Part shown: piece by piece, positions 25,592-32,367 of the stretch | How positions within the stretch are numbered: the first letter of the stretch is position 1 | Layout: the number at the start of each line of letters is the position of its first letter | Source: Anaerolineales bacterium | GTDB lineage: Bacteria; Chloroflexota; Anaerolineae; Anaerolineales; RBG-16-64-43 | Direction: 5' to 3' | Assembly (NCBI GenBank): GCA_016932475.1 | Contig: JAFGCU010000006.1 | Span: 1 to 34,635, forward strand | Length of the DNA: 34,635 nucleotides | The notes under the pieces: generated by a model | Seen by the model: the letters and a program-made list of their open reading frames with translations, nothing else | What the model was told of the DNA's origin: nothing | Databases searched by the model: none | Position numbers and translations under genes: made by a program

Positions 25592-26842
25592 CTAAGCGCG
25601 CGCCCGCTTTTTCCGGGCCGCGCTTTTTTGTTTTTTCTCCAACCGCAGGATGCGGTGGGTCACCGCCCGCCCCAGATCTCGCCGGCGCCCGGCAGGCGGA
25701 ATCCGCTCAGCCGATGAAAGGGCATCCGCGGCCCAGCGCGCCGCCTGCTCCAAATCGTGCCTCCGCCATTCATAAAACTTGGCCAGTTCGATGCACGGCA
25801 GCGGATCATCCGGCGCGGCAACATGCCAGGCTTCCCACAATTCCGCCGCGCCCTCGTACCCGCCGCTGACCTTCAGTAGATTGGCCAATCCTTCCAATGC
25901 GCGGACGCGGTCCGCTCCCGGCAGGCTGGCCTGCAGCGCGGCGCGGAAACTCTGCTCTGCGAGCGGGAGGCGCCCCATGTTCCGGTAAATGAATCCCATC
26001 GCCAAAGCATCCAGCGGATCTTCAAACTCGTTTGGCGCGCGCCGGTACCGGTCGGCCACTTCCGCGGCCAGGGTGGCCATCGAGAGGATATCCTGGGCGT
26101 TATGGTAAAGCACTCCCGCCATCAGGTTCGGGTCGTTGGTCTGCAGGTACTCGCGGTAGAGGTACGGAATCAGACTGCCCGGCACGTCCTCCGACGACCG
26201 GCGCACATCCAGGAGGTCCGTCTCCAGATTCCGAAGCGCGCAGGATTCCAGCCGGCTCTTCCACAGGCGCCGCGCATGGATGAGCAGATCGAACTGGGCG
26301 ATCCCGGTCAGCGCATCCAGCCGCCGCAGGCGCAGCGCGGCGCGGGCTTGCAGGATCGGCACATCGAAGGCGCGCCCGTTAAAGGTGACCAGCGTTTTGC
26401 GGGATTCCATTTCGGCCAGGGAAGCCTCAAGCATCGCGGCTTCGCCGGACGGATCGGGCAGGAAATACTGGCGCAGCACAAAACCTTCCGCGGTGTAGTA
26501 TCCCGTGCCGACCAGGAACGCGAGCGTTCCGGCGCCGCCCGCCAGCCCGGTTGTTTCGGTATCCATGAAGATCATATCCGCCGGTGACATATCCGCTGGA
26601 AGGCCGGGGAAACTTGGCAGCGGCGTGGTCTCCAATAATTTTGCCAGCGGCTTTCCCCCGTGCCGCCAATCCGCGGCGTATCCGAATTCGGCCAGAAAAT
26701 AAATGCCGGCAGGGGTTACCACTTCGCGGCCGGGCCAGTCGATGGGAATGGCGGGCTGTTTTCGTACAGGAGGCGTGAGCGAGGAAGCCGGTTTCAATCC
26801 GGCCTGGCGGAGTCGCGCGCGAAGCGCGGTGAGGTCTCTCAT
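25592..26842 (-). CDS. YprB-like RNase H-fold exonuclease with helical-repeat C-terminus
   Basis: A 416-aa protein of the YprB family of DnaQ-like 3'-5' exonucleases. Catalytic acids are visible: D94 and E96 in IFMDTETTGLAGG, D160 in TFNGRAFDVPIL, and H247 with D251 in LYHNAQDILSM. Residues from about 275 form TPR-like helices (LAMGFIYRNMGRLPLAEQSF, AELWEAWHVAAPDDPLPCIELAKFYEW). The C-terminus is very basic (KKQKSAARKKRARA), suggesting nucleic acid binding. Substrate and role are not known for most members. The mRNA is probably leaderless: TTGAAC and TATGCC, 16 nt apart, end 6 nt before the ATG. Confidence 0.85.
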   Translation of the reverse strand: MRDLTALRARLRQAGLKPASSLTPPVRKQPAIPIDWPGREVVTPAGIYFLAEFGYAADWRHGGKPLAKLLETTPLPSFPGLPADMSPADMIFMDTETTGLAGGAGTLAFLVGTGYYTAEGFVLRQYFLPDPSGEAAMLEASLAEMESRKTLVTFNGRAFDVPILQARAALRLRRLDALTGIAQFDLLIHARRLWKSRLESCALRNLETDLLDVRRSSEDVPGSLIPYLYREYLQTNDPNLMAGVLYHNAQDILSMATLAAEVADRYRRAPNEFEDPLDALAMGFIYRNMGRLPLAEQSFRAALQASLPGADRVRALEGLANLLKVSGGYEGAAELWEAWHVAAPDDPLPCIELAKFYEWRRHDLEQAARWAADALSSAERIPPAGRRRDLGRAVTHRILRLEKKQKSAARKKRARA

Positions 26843-26848
26843 AAATTG

Positions 26849-26876
26849 GGCATAAAGAACATTCGATGCGGTTCAA
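26849..26876 (-). promoter_or_regulatory. Promoter of the YprB-like gene (leaderless geometry)
   Basis: On the minus strand TTGAAC (26871-26876) and TATGCC (26849-26854) are 16 nt apart, and the ATG follows after 6 nt. A separate TATAAT at 26919-26924 is an alternative but has no good -35 partner. Confidence 0.45.
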
Positions 26877-27033
26877 CGTCAAGCGTAACGTGCGCGTAAA
26901 AAACACCCGGCGGACGGCATTATACGCCAACCGTCGCCCCCTTCCTATGACATTCGGCAATGACGAAAAATAAAAACCGGCGTACGATGTTTGCGCACGT
27001 TGAGTTGACGGAAACAACTCCTCCTCTTTGGGC

Positions 27034-27066
27034 AAACCTCCGCCGGCATGGACCCGGCGGAGGTTT
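27034..27066 (-). terminator. 13-bp perfect hairpin after the 27107 lipoprotein gene
   Basis: AAACCTCCGCCGG (27034-27046) pairs perfectly with CCGGCGGAGGTTT (27054-27066) around a 7-nt loop. It lies 40 nt past the stop of the minus-strand lipoprotein gene. Read on that strand the hairpin ends in TTT without a longer U-run, so termination is probable but not classical. Confidence 0.6.
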
Positions 27067-27106
27067 CGTTTCGGCGTCGGTGGAATTGCTTTGCGCGGGG
27101 AGAAGA

Positions 27107-28066
27107 TCAGCCGAGCGCCGAGCGCAATAGGATATCCTCCATGGGATCGGACAGGTTGTTGCAGATCAGCCGGATGGAAGCCGGTGTACAGCCGGACGGG
27201 ACAACGAAATACAACTCGTCTTCGAGACGTTCTCCCGCTTCCACGCTGCGCTGACCCTGTTCCATCTTTTTTCCCGATCCCTCCAAACGGTAGACATATC
27301 CCCCGCCGTCCACGACACTGACCTCGCGGATCATCACCGTTGAATCTCCCGTGCTTCCGATCTCCACCTCGACACCGAGAACGCGTGCGCCCGGCGGCAA
27401 GCGGAAGAAGAGGTTGGGGATCGATTCCAGGTTATCCTCCACTCGAACCGCCTTGAACGCGCATCCCGCCTGCTCGGCCTTTTTTCCGAATGCAACCGAA
27501 TCGAAGGATTTTCCGGCCAGGTCCGCCTGCAACGGCACGTACCCGTCCGGCGCCGGGGTTATTCCATATTGATAGGTGATCCAGCCGCCCGCCGGATTGA
27601 TCAGGTTCATTTCCAGCGAAACAGGGCGCACTCCCGCCGGAATGGAAAAATCCAGCCAACCGCGGGCGCGTTCCCCATGGGCCAGCAAACCGGTCGGATC
27701 GATTCGGATCTCCGATCCGTAATTTTCGAATGCCTGGCCGTAGACCCGGCCGCTTTCATCCGCAACCCCTCCGAAGGAAAAACTGAACGGGGAAGACAGG
27801 GCTCCGCTCTGATTGCCGATAACAAGCTCCAGTCCCATATTTCCCCCGCCGGCGGACGCCGGATCGCGCACTTGCAGGACGGCGAAGAAGTATCCCTGAT
27901 AGGTGATGTAATCCCCCGGATGCGTTTCCTCCGGCAGATTGTCGGCCAGCGGCTTTCCCAAATCCCCGGCTCCGGTACCGGAGCCGGTGCCGGAAAAGAG
28001 GGAACAAGACAGGCTTGCCGCCGCCAGGCTGGAAACGAAAAAAATAAGAACTGATTTGGATTTCAT
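27107..28066 (-). CDS. Lipoprotein with two DUF4352-like Ig domains
   Basis: A 319-aa lipoprotein. The signal peptide ends at lipobox SLSC (C21), followed by a Gly/Ser/Thr spacer (GTGSGTGAGD). Two beta-sandwich repeats follow. The first (about 45-165) contains YQGYFFAVLQVRDPA, LVIGNQSGALSSPFSFSFG and GERARGWLDFSIPAG, close to the DUF4352/telokin-like pattern. The second (about 180-310) has the parallel NLFFRLPPGARVLGVEVEIG and AGERLEDELYFVVPSG. It is probably a surface protein of unknown partner. The start has GGGAGAAG 8 nt upstream. It is divergent from the 28236 lipoprotein gene. Confidence 0.8.
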   Translation of the reverse strand: MKSKSVLIFFVSSLAAASLSCSLFSGTGSGTGAGDLGKPLADNLPEETHPGDYITYQGYFFAVLQVRDPASAGGGNMGLELVIGNQSGALSSPFSFSFGGVADESGRVYGQAFENYGSEIRIDPTGLLAHGERARGWLDFSIPAGVRPVSLEMNLINPAGGWITYQYGITPAPDGYVPLQADLAGKSFDSVAFGKKAEQAGCAFKAVRVEDNLESIPNLFFRLPPGARVLGVEVEIGSTGDSTVMIREVSVVDGGGYVYRLEGSGKKMEQGQRSVEAGERLEDELYFVVPSGCTPASIRLICNNLSDPMEDILLRSALG

Positions 28067-28235
28067 GGTTGTCTTCTCCCGGTCGAATTTCCAGGGTTGC
28101 GTCGAAATATATCATGGAACAATCCAGGGACCTTTCCGCCGGGTTCCCCATGGATTGCCACAATCCGATAAGTGTTGTATTCTTTACACCGCGTATGCTC
28201 CCGATCCCAGCCTTCCGGCGGATCTTCCCGAGACC

Positions 28236-28865
28236 ATGAAAAACCGAATCGCCATTTTCCTGCTCCCCTTTCTGCTTGCGTCCTGCGGCGTCTGGAGTAT
28301 GCCCCAGGGCGACGTGTATTTCCAGGATGATTTTTCCAATCCCGGGAGCGGGTGGGACAGGGTGCAAGGGGCGGACGGCGTGACGGATTACGCCGGCGAG
28401 ACGTACCGGATTTTCTCCGCTACCGCCAATTACTACATATGGGCGACTCCCGGCCGGCGGTTCCCCGGCGATGTACGGATCGAAGTGGATGTCACCAAAA
28501 AAAGCGGGCCGAACGCGGATGTCTTCGGGGTATTGTGCCGGTACAAGGACGAGAAAAACTTCTACATCCTGATGATCTCCGGCGATGGCCAGGCCGGCAT
28601 CGCAAAACGCAGCGCGGCCGCGGACCTGGTCATGCTCTCGGGGGAATCGCTCAAATCCAATCCGGCGATCCATTCCGGCCTTTCCGCCAACCATCTTCGC
28701 GCCGATTGTTCCGGAACCAGCCTGTCGCTGTATGTTAACGACGTGCTCGTTTCCACCGCCACCGATGCGGAATTCGCCGCGGGCGATGCCGGGCTGTGGC
28801 TGGGCGCCTACGACCATCCTGGTTCCGATCTGATTTTCGATAATTTCATCGTGCGTAAACCATGA
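28236..28865 (+). CDS. Small lipoprotein with concanavalin-like domain
   Basis: A 209-aa lipoprotein. Signal peptide MKNRIAIFLLPFLLASC has lipobox LASC (C17). The remainder is one beta-sandwich of the LamG/DUF1080-like type: DVYFQDDFSNPGSGWDRVQG, DYAGETYRIF, VRIEVDVTKKSG, FGVLCRYKDEKNFYILMISG, LSLYVNDVLVSTATD and the closing SDLIFDNFIVRKP. This order resembles the C-terminal domain of the deacetylase at 19375 and the domain at 21047. It may bind glycan at the cell surface; there is no catalytic motif that I can see. The start was chosen for the signal peptide; the upstream frame is non-coding. Confidence 0.78.
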   Translation: MKNRIAIFLLPFLLASCGVWSMPQGDVYFQDDFSNPGSGWDRVQGADGVTDYAGETYRIFSATANYYIWATPGRRFPGDVRIEVDVTKKSGPNADVFGVLCRYKDEKNFYILMISGDGQAGIAKRSAAADLVMLSGESLKSNPAIHSGLSANHLRADCSGTSLSLYVNDVLVSTATDAEFAAGDAGLWLGAYDHPGSDLIFDNFIVRKP

Positions 28866-29202
28866 CCCTCTCCCAACCTCCCCTATTTGCTTCGGATGCA
28901 AGTAGAGATCAATCCTGCGCAGTGGAAGCAAACGGGGGAGGGAAGGAGGAGGGGGGCGGAATTGTTCTGATTACACCAAATCATTGCTACGAAAACTCAG
29001 AATGTCACCCTGGGCGCAGCGAAGGGTCTAGAAACGCAGGAACAGATGCTTCGCTTCCCCCGGTCGCGAATGCTTTGCATCGGAAAATCACCGATGCTCA
29101 TCGCTCGGGGGGCGGGCGCTCAGCATGACATCCTTTTCCAGAGAGTTCAATTAATCTATCGGGGTAATCCGGGTAATCCGGGTACGGAAAAGTCGAACAT
29201 AC
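28866..29202. other. 337-nt gap with two inverted repeats
   Basis: No gene is supported. The first repeat pairs CCTCCCCTATTTGCTTC (28877-28893) with GAAGCAAACGGGGGAGG (28925-28941). The second has arms at 29003-29016 and 29117-29130 (TGTCACCCTGGGCG with CGCTCAGCATGACA) and encloses the 61-nt element at 29056-29116. Before mtaB there is a short tandem repeat of GGGTAATCC (about 29162-29183). Confidence 0.55.
29056..29116 (-). repeat. 61-nt palindromic element, copy 2
   Basis: On the minus strand it begins CCCGCCCCCCGAGCGATGAG and ends CGACCGGGGGA. The inner stem ATCGG/CCGAT replaces GCCGG/CCGGT of copy 1 (24-84), with both sides changed. The two copies have the same length and are inserted in different surroundings; this copy splits a TGTCATGCTGAGC...GGGTGACA inverted repeat. 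Confidence 0.72.
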
Positions 29203-30462
29203 ATGAAAGTCTTCTTCGATCTAGTCGGTTGCCGGGTGAACGAAGCCGAAATCGAAAGCATGTCGGCGGAGACGCTTGCACTGCGGCACGAGATCGCGCC
29301 CAGCGCGGAAATCGCGGACTGGATCGTGATCAACACCTGCACTGTAACGCGCGAGGCGGAACGCGACAGCCGCCAGAAAATCCGCCAGGCGCACAACCGC
29401 AACGGCGCGGCCCGGATCGTCGCAACGGGGTGCTGGGCGACCATGGAACCGGTGCGCGCCGCCGGGCTACCGGGCGTGACGCGGGTTGTCCTCAACGCGG
29501 AAAAAGAGGGCCTCATGCGCGCGATCCTCGGCGGGGAAGCGCCGACAGCCGTTGTTCCGGGCGCCTCTCCCATACCCGCGCGCCGCCGGACTCGCGCCTA
29601 CATTAAAATACAGGACGGATGCGACAACGCCTGCACGTACTGCGTCACGCGCCTGGCGCGCGGGAACCTTCACAGCCGGACGATGGAAGCGATCCTCGCG
29701 GATATCCTCGCCGCGCAGCGCTCAGGCGCCAAGGAAGCGGTGCTGGCGGGCGTGCACCTCGGCGCATGGGGCCGTGACCTCGGAAACGGTTTGGTGCTTG
29801 AGGATCTTCTCGAAGACATTCTTTCCCGGACGGCGATCCCGCGCCTGCGGCTTTCCTCGCTCGAGCCATGGGATCTGCATCCGGACTTTTTCCGGTTGTG
29901 GCACGACGGGCGCCTGTGCCCGCACCTGCACCTGCCGCTCCAATCCGGCTGCGGATCGACCTTGCGGCGGATGAACCGCCGCACGTCGCCCGAGGAATAT
30001 GCGGATATCGTGGAGGCGGCCCGCGCGCAAATTCCGGACCTGGCGGTGACCACCGACTTCATGGTCGGCTTTCCGGGCGAGGATGAATCGGAATTCCGCG
30101 AGAGCATCGGTTTTGTCGAGCGAATGCGCTTTGCGCGGCTGCATATCTTTCACTTCTCGCCGCGCGCAGGCACAGCCGCCGCGGAAATGGAATCGCAGGT
30201 CGCGCCGGAGGATATGCGCCACCGGGCGATGTGGGCCCGGCACATCGGCGGCCAGGCGGCGGACAGCTTTTCCCGCGCGTTCCTCGGCCGTGAGATGGAT
30301 GTGCTGTGGGAGGCCGATACGCGCGGCGGCCTGCGCCGCGGCCTGACCGGCAACTTCCTTCGGGTGCGGGTGCAGTCGGAGGATATCCGGCCGAACACCC
30401 TCTCGCGCGTGAAGCTGTTATCCATCGACCGCGGCGAGTTGGTTGGGGAAGTAAAGAGTTAA
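29203..30462 (+). CDS. mtaB: tRNA t6A37 methylthiotransferase MtaB
   Basis: A 419-aa radical-SAM enzyme that adds a methylthio group to N6-threonylcarbamoyladenosine at position 37 of tRNA. The N-terminal UPF0004 domain supplies a cluster through C10 (VGCRVNEAE), C46 (INTCTVT) and C77 (ATGCWA). The radical-SAM cluster motif is C140-x3-C144-x2-C147 in QDGCDNACTYCVTRLARG. LAGVHLGAWG and LRLSSLEPWDL are typical of the MtaB rather than MiaB or RimO branch, and GCRVNEAE supports this. A TRAM-like segment ends the protein. It appears to be a single-gene unit. Confidence 0.92.
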   Translation: MKVFFDLVGCRVNEAEIESMSAETLALRHEIAPSAEIADWIVINTCTVTREAERDSRQKIRQAHNRNGAARIVATGCWATMEPVRAAGLPGVTRVVLNAEKEGLMRAILGGEAPTAVVPGASPIPARRRTRAYIKIQDGCDNACTYCVTRLARGNLHSRTMEAILADILAAQRSGAKEAVLAGVHLGAWGRDLGNGLVLEDLLEDILSRTAIPRLRLSSLEPWDLHPDFFRLWHDGRLCPHLHLPLQSGCGSTLRRMNRRTSPEEYADIVEAARAQIPDLAVTTDFMVGFPGEDESEFRESIGFVERMRFARLHIFHFSPRAGTAAAEMESQVAPEDMRHRAMWARHIGGQAADSFSRAFLGREMDVLWEADTRGGLRRGLTGNFLRVRVQSEDIRPNTLSRVKLLSIDRGELVGEVKS

Positions 30463-30464
30463 TC

Positions 30465-30566
30465 CTCACCGCAGAGCCCGCCCTGGTCGGGCTGGGCCAG
30501 GGCTGCAGAGAACGCCGAGATGACAATAAAAATAAATCTCCGCATCCTCTGCGGCTCTGCGGTGAG
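30465..30566. repeat. Inverted repeat (CTCACCGCAGAG) interrupted in its left arm
   Basis: The right arm (30536-30566) reads CTCACCGCAGAGCCGCAGAG on the minus strand. The left arm starts CTCACCGCAGAG (30465-30476), is broken by a 25-nt unit (30477-30501), and resumes GCTGCAGAGAACGCCGAGAT (30502-30521). The uninterrupted right arm shows the empty site. It lies 3 nt after the mtaB stop and may also terminate mtaB. Confidence 0.7.
30477..30501 (+). repeat. 25-nt CCYGCCC palindromic unit, copy C
   Basis: Starts CCCGCCCTGGTCGGG and ends CTGGGCCAGG; 24 of 25 positions match the unit at 20991-21015, although it lies in the opposite orientation and almost 10 kb away. Confidence 0.78.
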
Positions 30567-30613
30567 AATTTCCCGAGTTATCGTAAAAAAATCAGGGAAC
30601 AACCAAAGGAATT

Positions 30614-31396
30614 ATGGAAAATCTCAGATCGTACGGAAAAGCTCCTTTTCGAATCGCCGTTTTGCACGGCGGACCGGGCGCGCCGGGCGAGATGGCGCCT
30701 GTGGCACGCGAACTTTCGCACAAACACGGCGTGCTCGAGCCGCTGCAGACGGAGGATACGCTTGACGGGCAGGTGGAAGAACTGCGCAACGTCCTCGCAT
30801 CGCGCGCGTCGCGGCCGGCCGTGCTGATCGGCTGGTCGTGGGGCGCCTGGCTCGGATACATCCTCGCCGCGCGGCATCCCGCGCTCACCGGCAAGCTCAT
30901 TCTGGTGGGGAGCCCGCCTTTCGAAGTGCGCTACGCGGCCCAAATTGAAGACACCCGCATGAGCCGTCTGAGCGAAGAGGAACAGCGCGAAGCCGCGCGG
31001 ACCCAGAAACGGTTGCACGACATTACCGGGCAGAGCCACCAGACCTCCCTGGCCCGCCTGGGGCGGCTGTTTGCCAAAACGGACACCTTCCACCCGCTGC
31101 CGGTCCAGGATGAAACGATAAAACTGCAGTTCAATATATACCGGGCCATATGGCGCACGGCGTCGGAAATGCGCCGCAGCGGGGAACTGCTTGAACTCGG
31201 GAGGCAGATCCGCTGCCCGGTTGTCGCGATCCACGGAGATTACGATCCGCACCCGGCCGAGGGCGTGCAGAAGCCTCTGGAAACCGTCCTTTCGGATTTC
31301 CGGTTCATCCTGCTCCCCAAATGCGGCCATGCGCCTTGGCGCGAGAAAGACGCGCGGGCCAAGTTCTATTCTGTTTTATCCAAAGAGTTGGAATAG
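30614..31396 (+). CDS. Alpha/beta hydrolase
   Basis: A 260-aa cytosolic alpha/beta-hydrolase-fold enzyme. The oxyanion segment is LHGGPGAPG (17-25), the nucleophile elbow GWSWGAW (S75), the acid is in VAIHGDYDPHP (D209 or D211), and the His is in LLPKCGHAPWRE (H239). A helical cap spans about 105-195. HGGPG at the front is seen in proline iminopeptidase-like and related hydrolases, but the substrate cannot be assigned. AAAGGA lies 4 nt before the ATG. Confidence 0.85.
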   Translation: MENLRSYGKAPFRIAVLHGGPGAPGEMAPVARELSHKHGVLEPLQTEDTLDGQVEELRNVLASRASRPAVLIGWSWGAWLGYILAARHPALTGKLILVGSPPFEVRYAAQIEDTRMSRLSEEEQREAARTQKRLHDITGQSHQTSLARLGRLFAKTDTFHPLPVQDETIKLQFNIYRAIWRTASEMRRSGELLELGRQIRCPVVAIHGDYDPHPAEGVQKPLETVLSDFRFILLPKCGHAPWREKDARAKFYSVLSKELE

Positions 31397-31398
31397 AG

Positions 31399-31473
31399 AA
31401 TCCACGAAGAGCACCAAGAGCACAAAGAAAATTATTACTAAATTCTTCGTGCTCTTGGTGCTCTTCGTGGATT
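31399..31473. terminator. 31-bp inverted repeat between convergent genes
   Basis: Left arm 31399-31429 (starts AATCCACGAAGAGCACCAAG) pairs with right arm 31443-31473 over 31 bp with one G-U, around a 13-nt AT-rich loop. It begins 2 nt after the hydrolase stop and lies before the rnhA stop on the other strand, so it can serve as a two-way terminator. A T-rich stretch follows on the plus strand (TTTTAATCCTTCTTTTTC). Confidence 0.75.
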
Positions 31474-31529
31474 TTAATCCTTCTTTTTCTTCGTGTTCTT
31501 CAGATTTCTCTTCGTGTGTCTTCGTGGAA

Positions 31530-32153
31530 TCATTTGCGTCCGAAATCCGCCGGGCTCTCCCCCCACTTTTCGGTCTTCCATTTTCGAATATCATTGGCAA
31601 AAGAATTCTCGCGCAGCCAATCCTGCGCGCGGGCGATCAGGGTGAACACCGCCCGGCTTTCCTCCGTATTCGGCAATTTGGTCTTGCATTGTTTCCCCTG
31701 TACCCAGCGGATCGCCTGGACCGAGTCGCTGTAGATCGGCCAATCCAGTTTTTCGTTTTTCAAATACGCCAGGGCATGGACGATCGCGAGGAACTCCCCG
31801 ATATTGTTGGTGCCGGTCTTGAGCGGACCCTGCCGGAATATTTCGCGCCCGGCGCCGATATGGACGCCCCGGTATTCCATCGGTCCGGGGTTTCCGGAGC
31901 AGGCCGCATCCACCGCGATCGAATCCGGCGCCGGCCCGTCGCCGCCGGAGCGGCTTAGCTTCGCCGCGCGGGCGTGCCCGTCGCGGTAATCCGCGTACCG
32001 CCCGCGGAAGGCCTGCTCGGCCAGTTCGCGGGATGGGAACGCCATATACTGCGCATCCACGTATCCCTTCACCGAAGCGGAACATTCCTCCCAGGAGGAA
32101 AATATTCCCCGCTTGCGGCCCTTCCAGACGACATAGAATTTTTGCTTTCCCAT
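31530..32153 (-). CDS. rnhA: Ribonuclease HI with N-terminal viroplasmin-like domain
   Basis: A 207-aa enzyme that cuts RNA in RNA:DNA hybrids. Residues 5-50 (KFYVVWKGRKRGIFSSWEEC, YVDAQYMAFPSRELAEQAF) form the RNase H1-type hybrid-binding / viroplasmin-like domain. The catalytic domain has D82 (IAVDAACSGNPGP), E120 (TNNIGEFLAIVHAL), D143 (IYSDSVQAIRWV) and D203 in the C-terminal PADFGRK. All four acids are present. The start at 32153 gives a domain-complete protein; a longer frame reaches 32198. PMEYRGVHIG is a variation of the usual family sequence. Confidence 0.9.
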   Translation of the reverse strand: MGKQKFYVVWKGRKRGIFSSWEECSASVKGYVDAQYMAFPSRELAEQAFRGRYADYRDGHARAAKLSRSGGDGPAPDSIAVDAACSGNPGPMEYRGVHIGAGREIFRQGPLKTGTNNIGEFLAIVHALAYLKNEKLDWPIYSDSVQAIRWVQGKQCKTKLPNTEESRAVFTLIARAQDWLRENSFANDIRKWKTEKWGESPADFGRK

Positions 32154-32238
32154 TAATCCAAATCCTTCTCCTCGCCAATTTATAAAACCATTGTACACGG
32201 ATTACACGGATAAAAACGGATTACACCGATTGTAAACA

Positions 32239-32360
32239 GGTGTCATTGCGAGCGACCGGAGGGAGCGAAGCAATCTCCCCCTTCTGAAAAAGAAGGAGAT
32301 TGCTTCGCCTGCCCCGGTTGGGGTAGGCCGGGGTCGCTTCGCTCCTCGCAAAGACATCCT
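32239..32360. repeat. Inverted repeat (TGTCATTGCGAGCG type) interrupted in its right arm
   Basis: Left arm about 32239-32284 (GGTGTCATTGCGAGCG, then CGAAGCAATCTCC) pairs with the right arm 32291-32360. The right arm contains the 25-nt unit at 32308-32332 between GATTGCTTCG and TCGCTTCGCTCC. The tract TACACGGATTACACGG just before it (about 32194-32209) is a short direct repeat. It fills the gap between uvrA and rnhA. Confidence 0.65.
32308..32332 (+). repeat. 25-nt CCTGCCC palindromic unit, copy D
   Basis: Starts CCTGCCCCGGTTGGG and ends GTAGGCCGGG. It matches copy B at 20 of 25 positions. Stem pair 8/23 is C-G here and T-A in copies B and C, so pairing is kept. Confidence 0.7.
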
Positions 32361-32367
32361 GATTTTT

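Noticed and set aside
29162-29183. Tandem GGGTAATCC as a possible small CRISPR or iteron
   Set aside because: Only about two and a half 9-10-nt copies, no spacers, and similar AATCCG words occur in other gaps as simple repeats.
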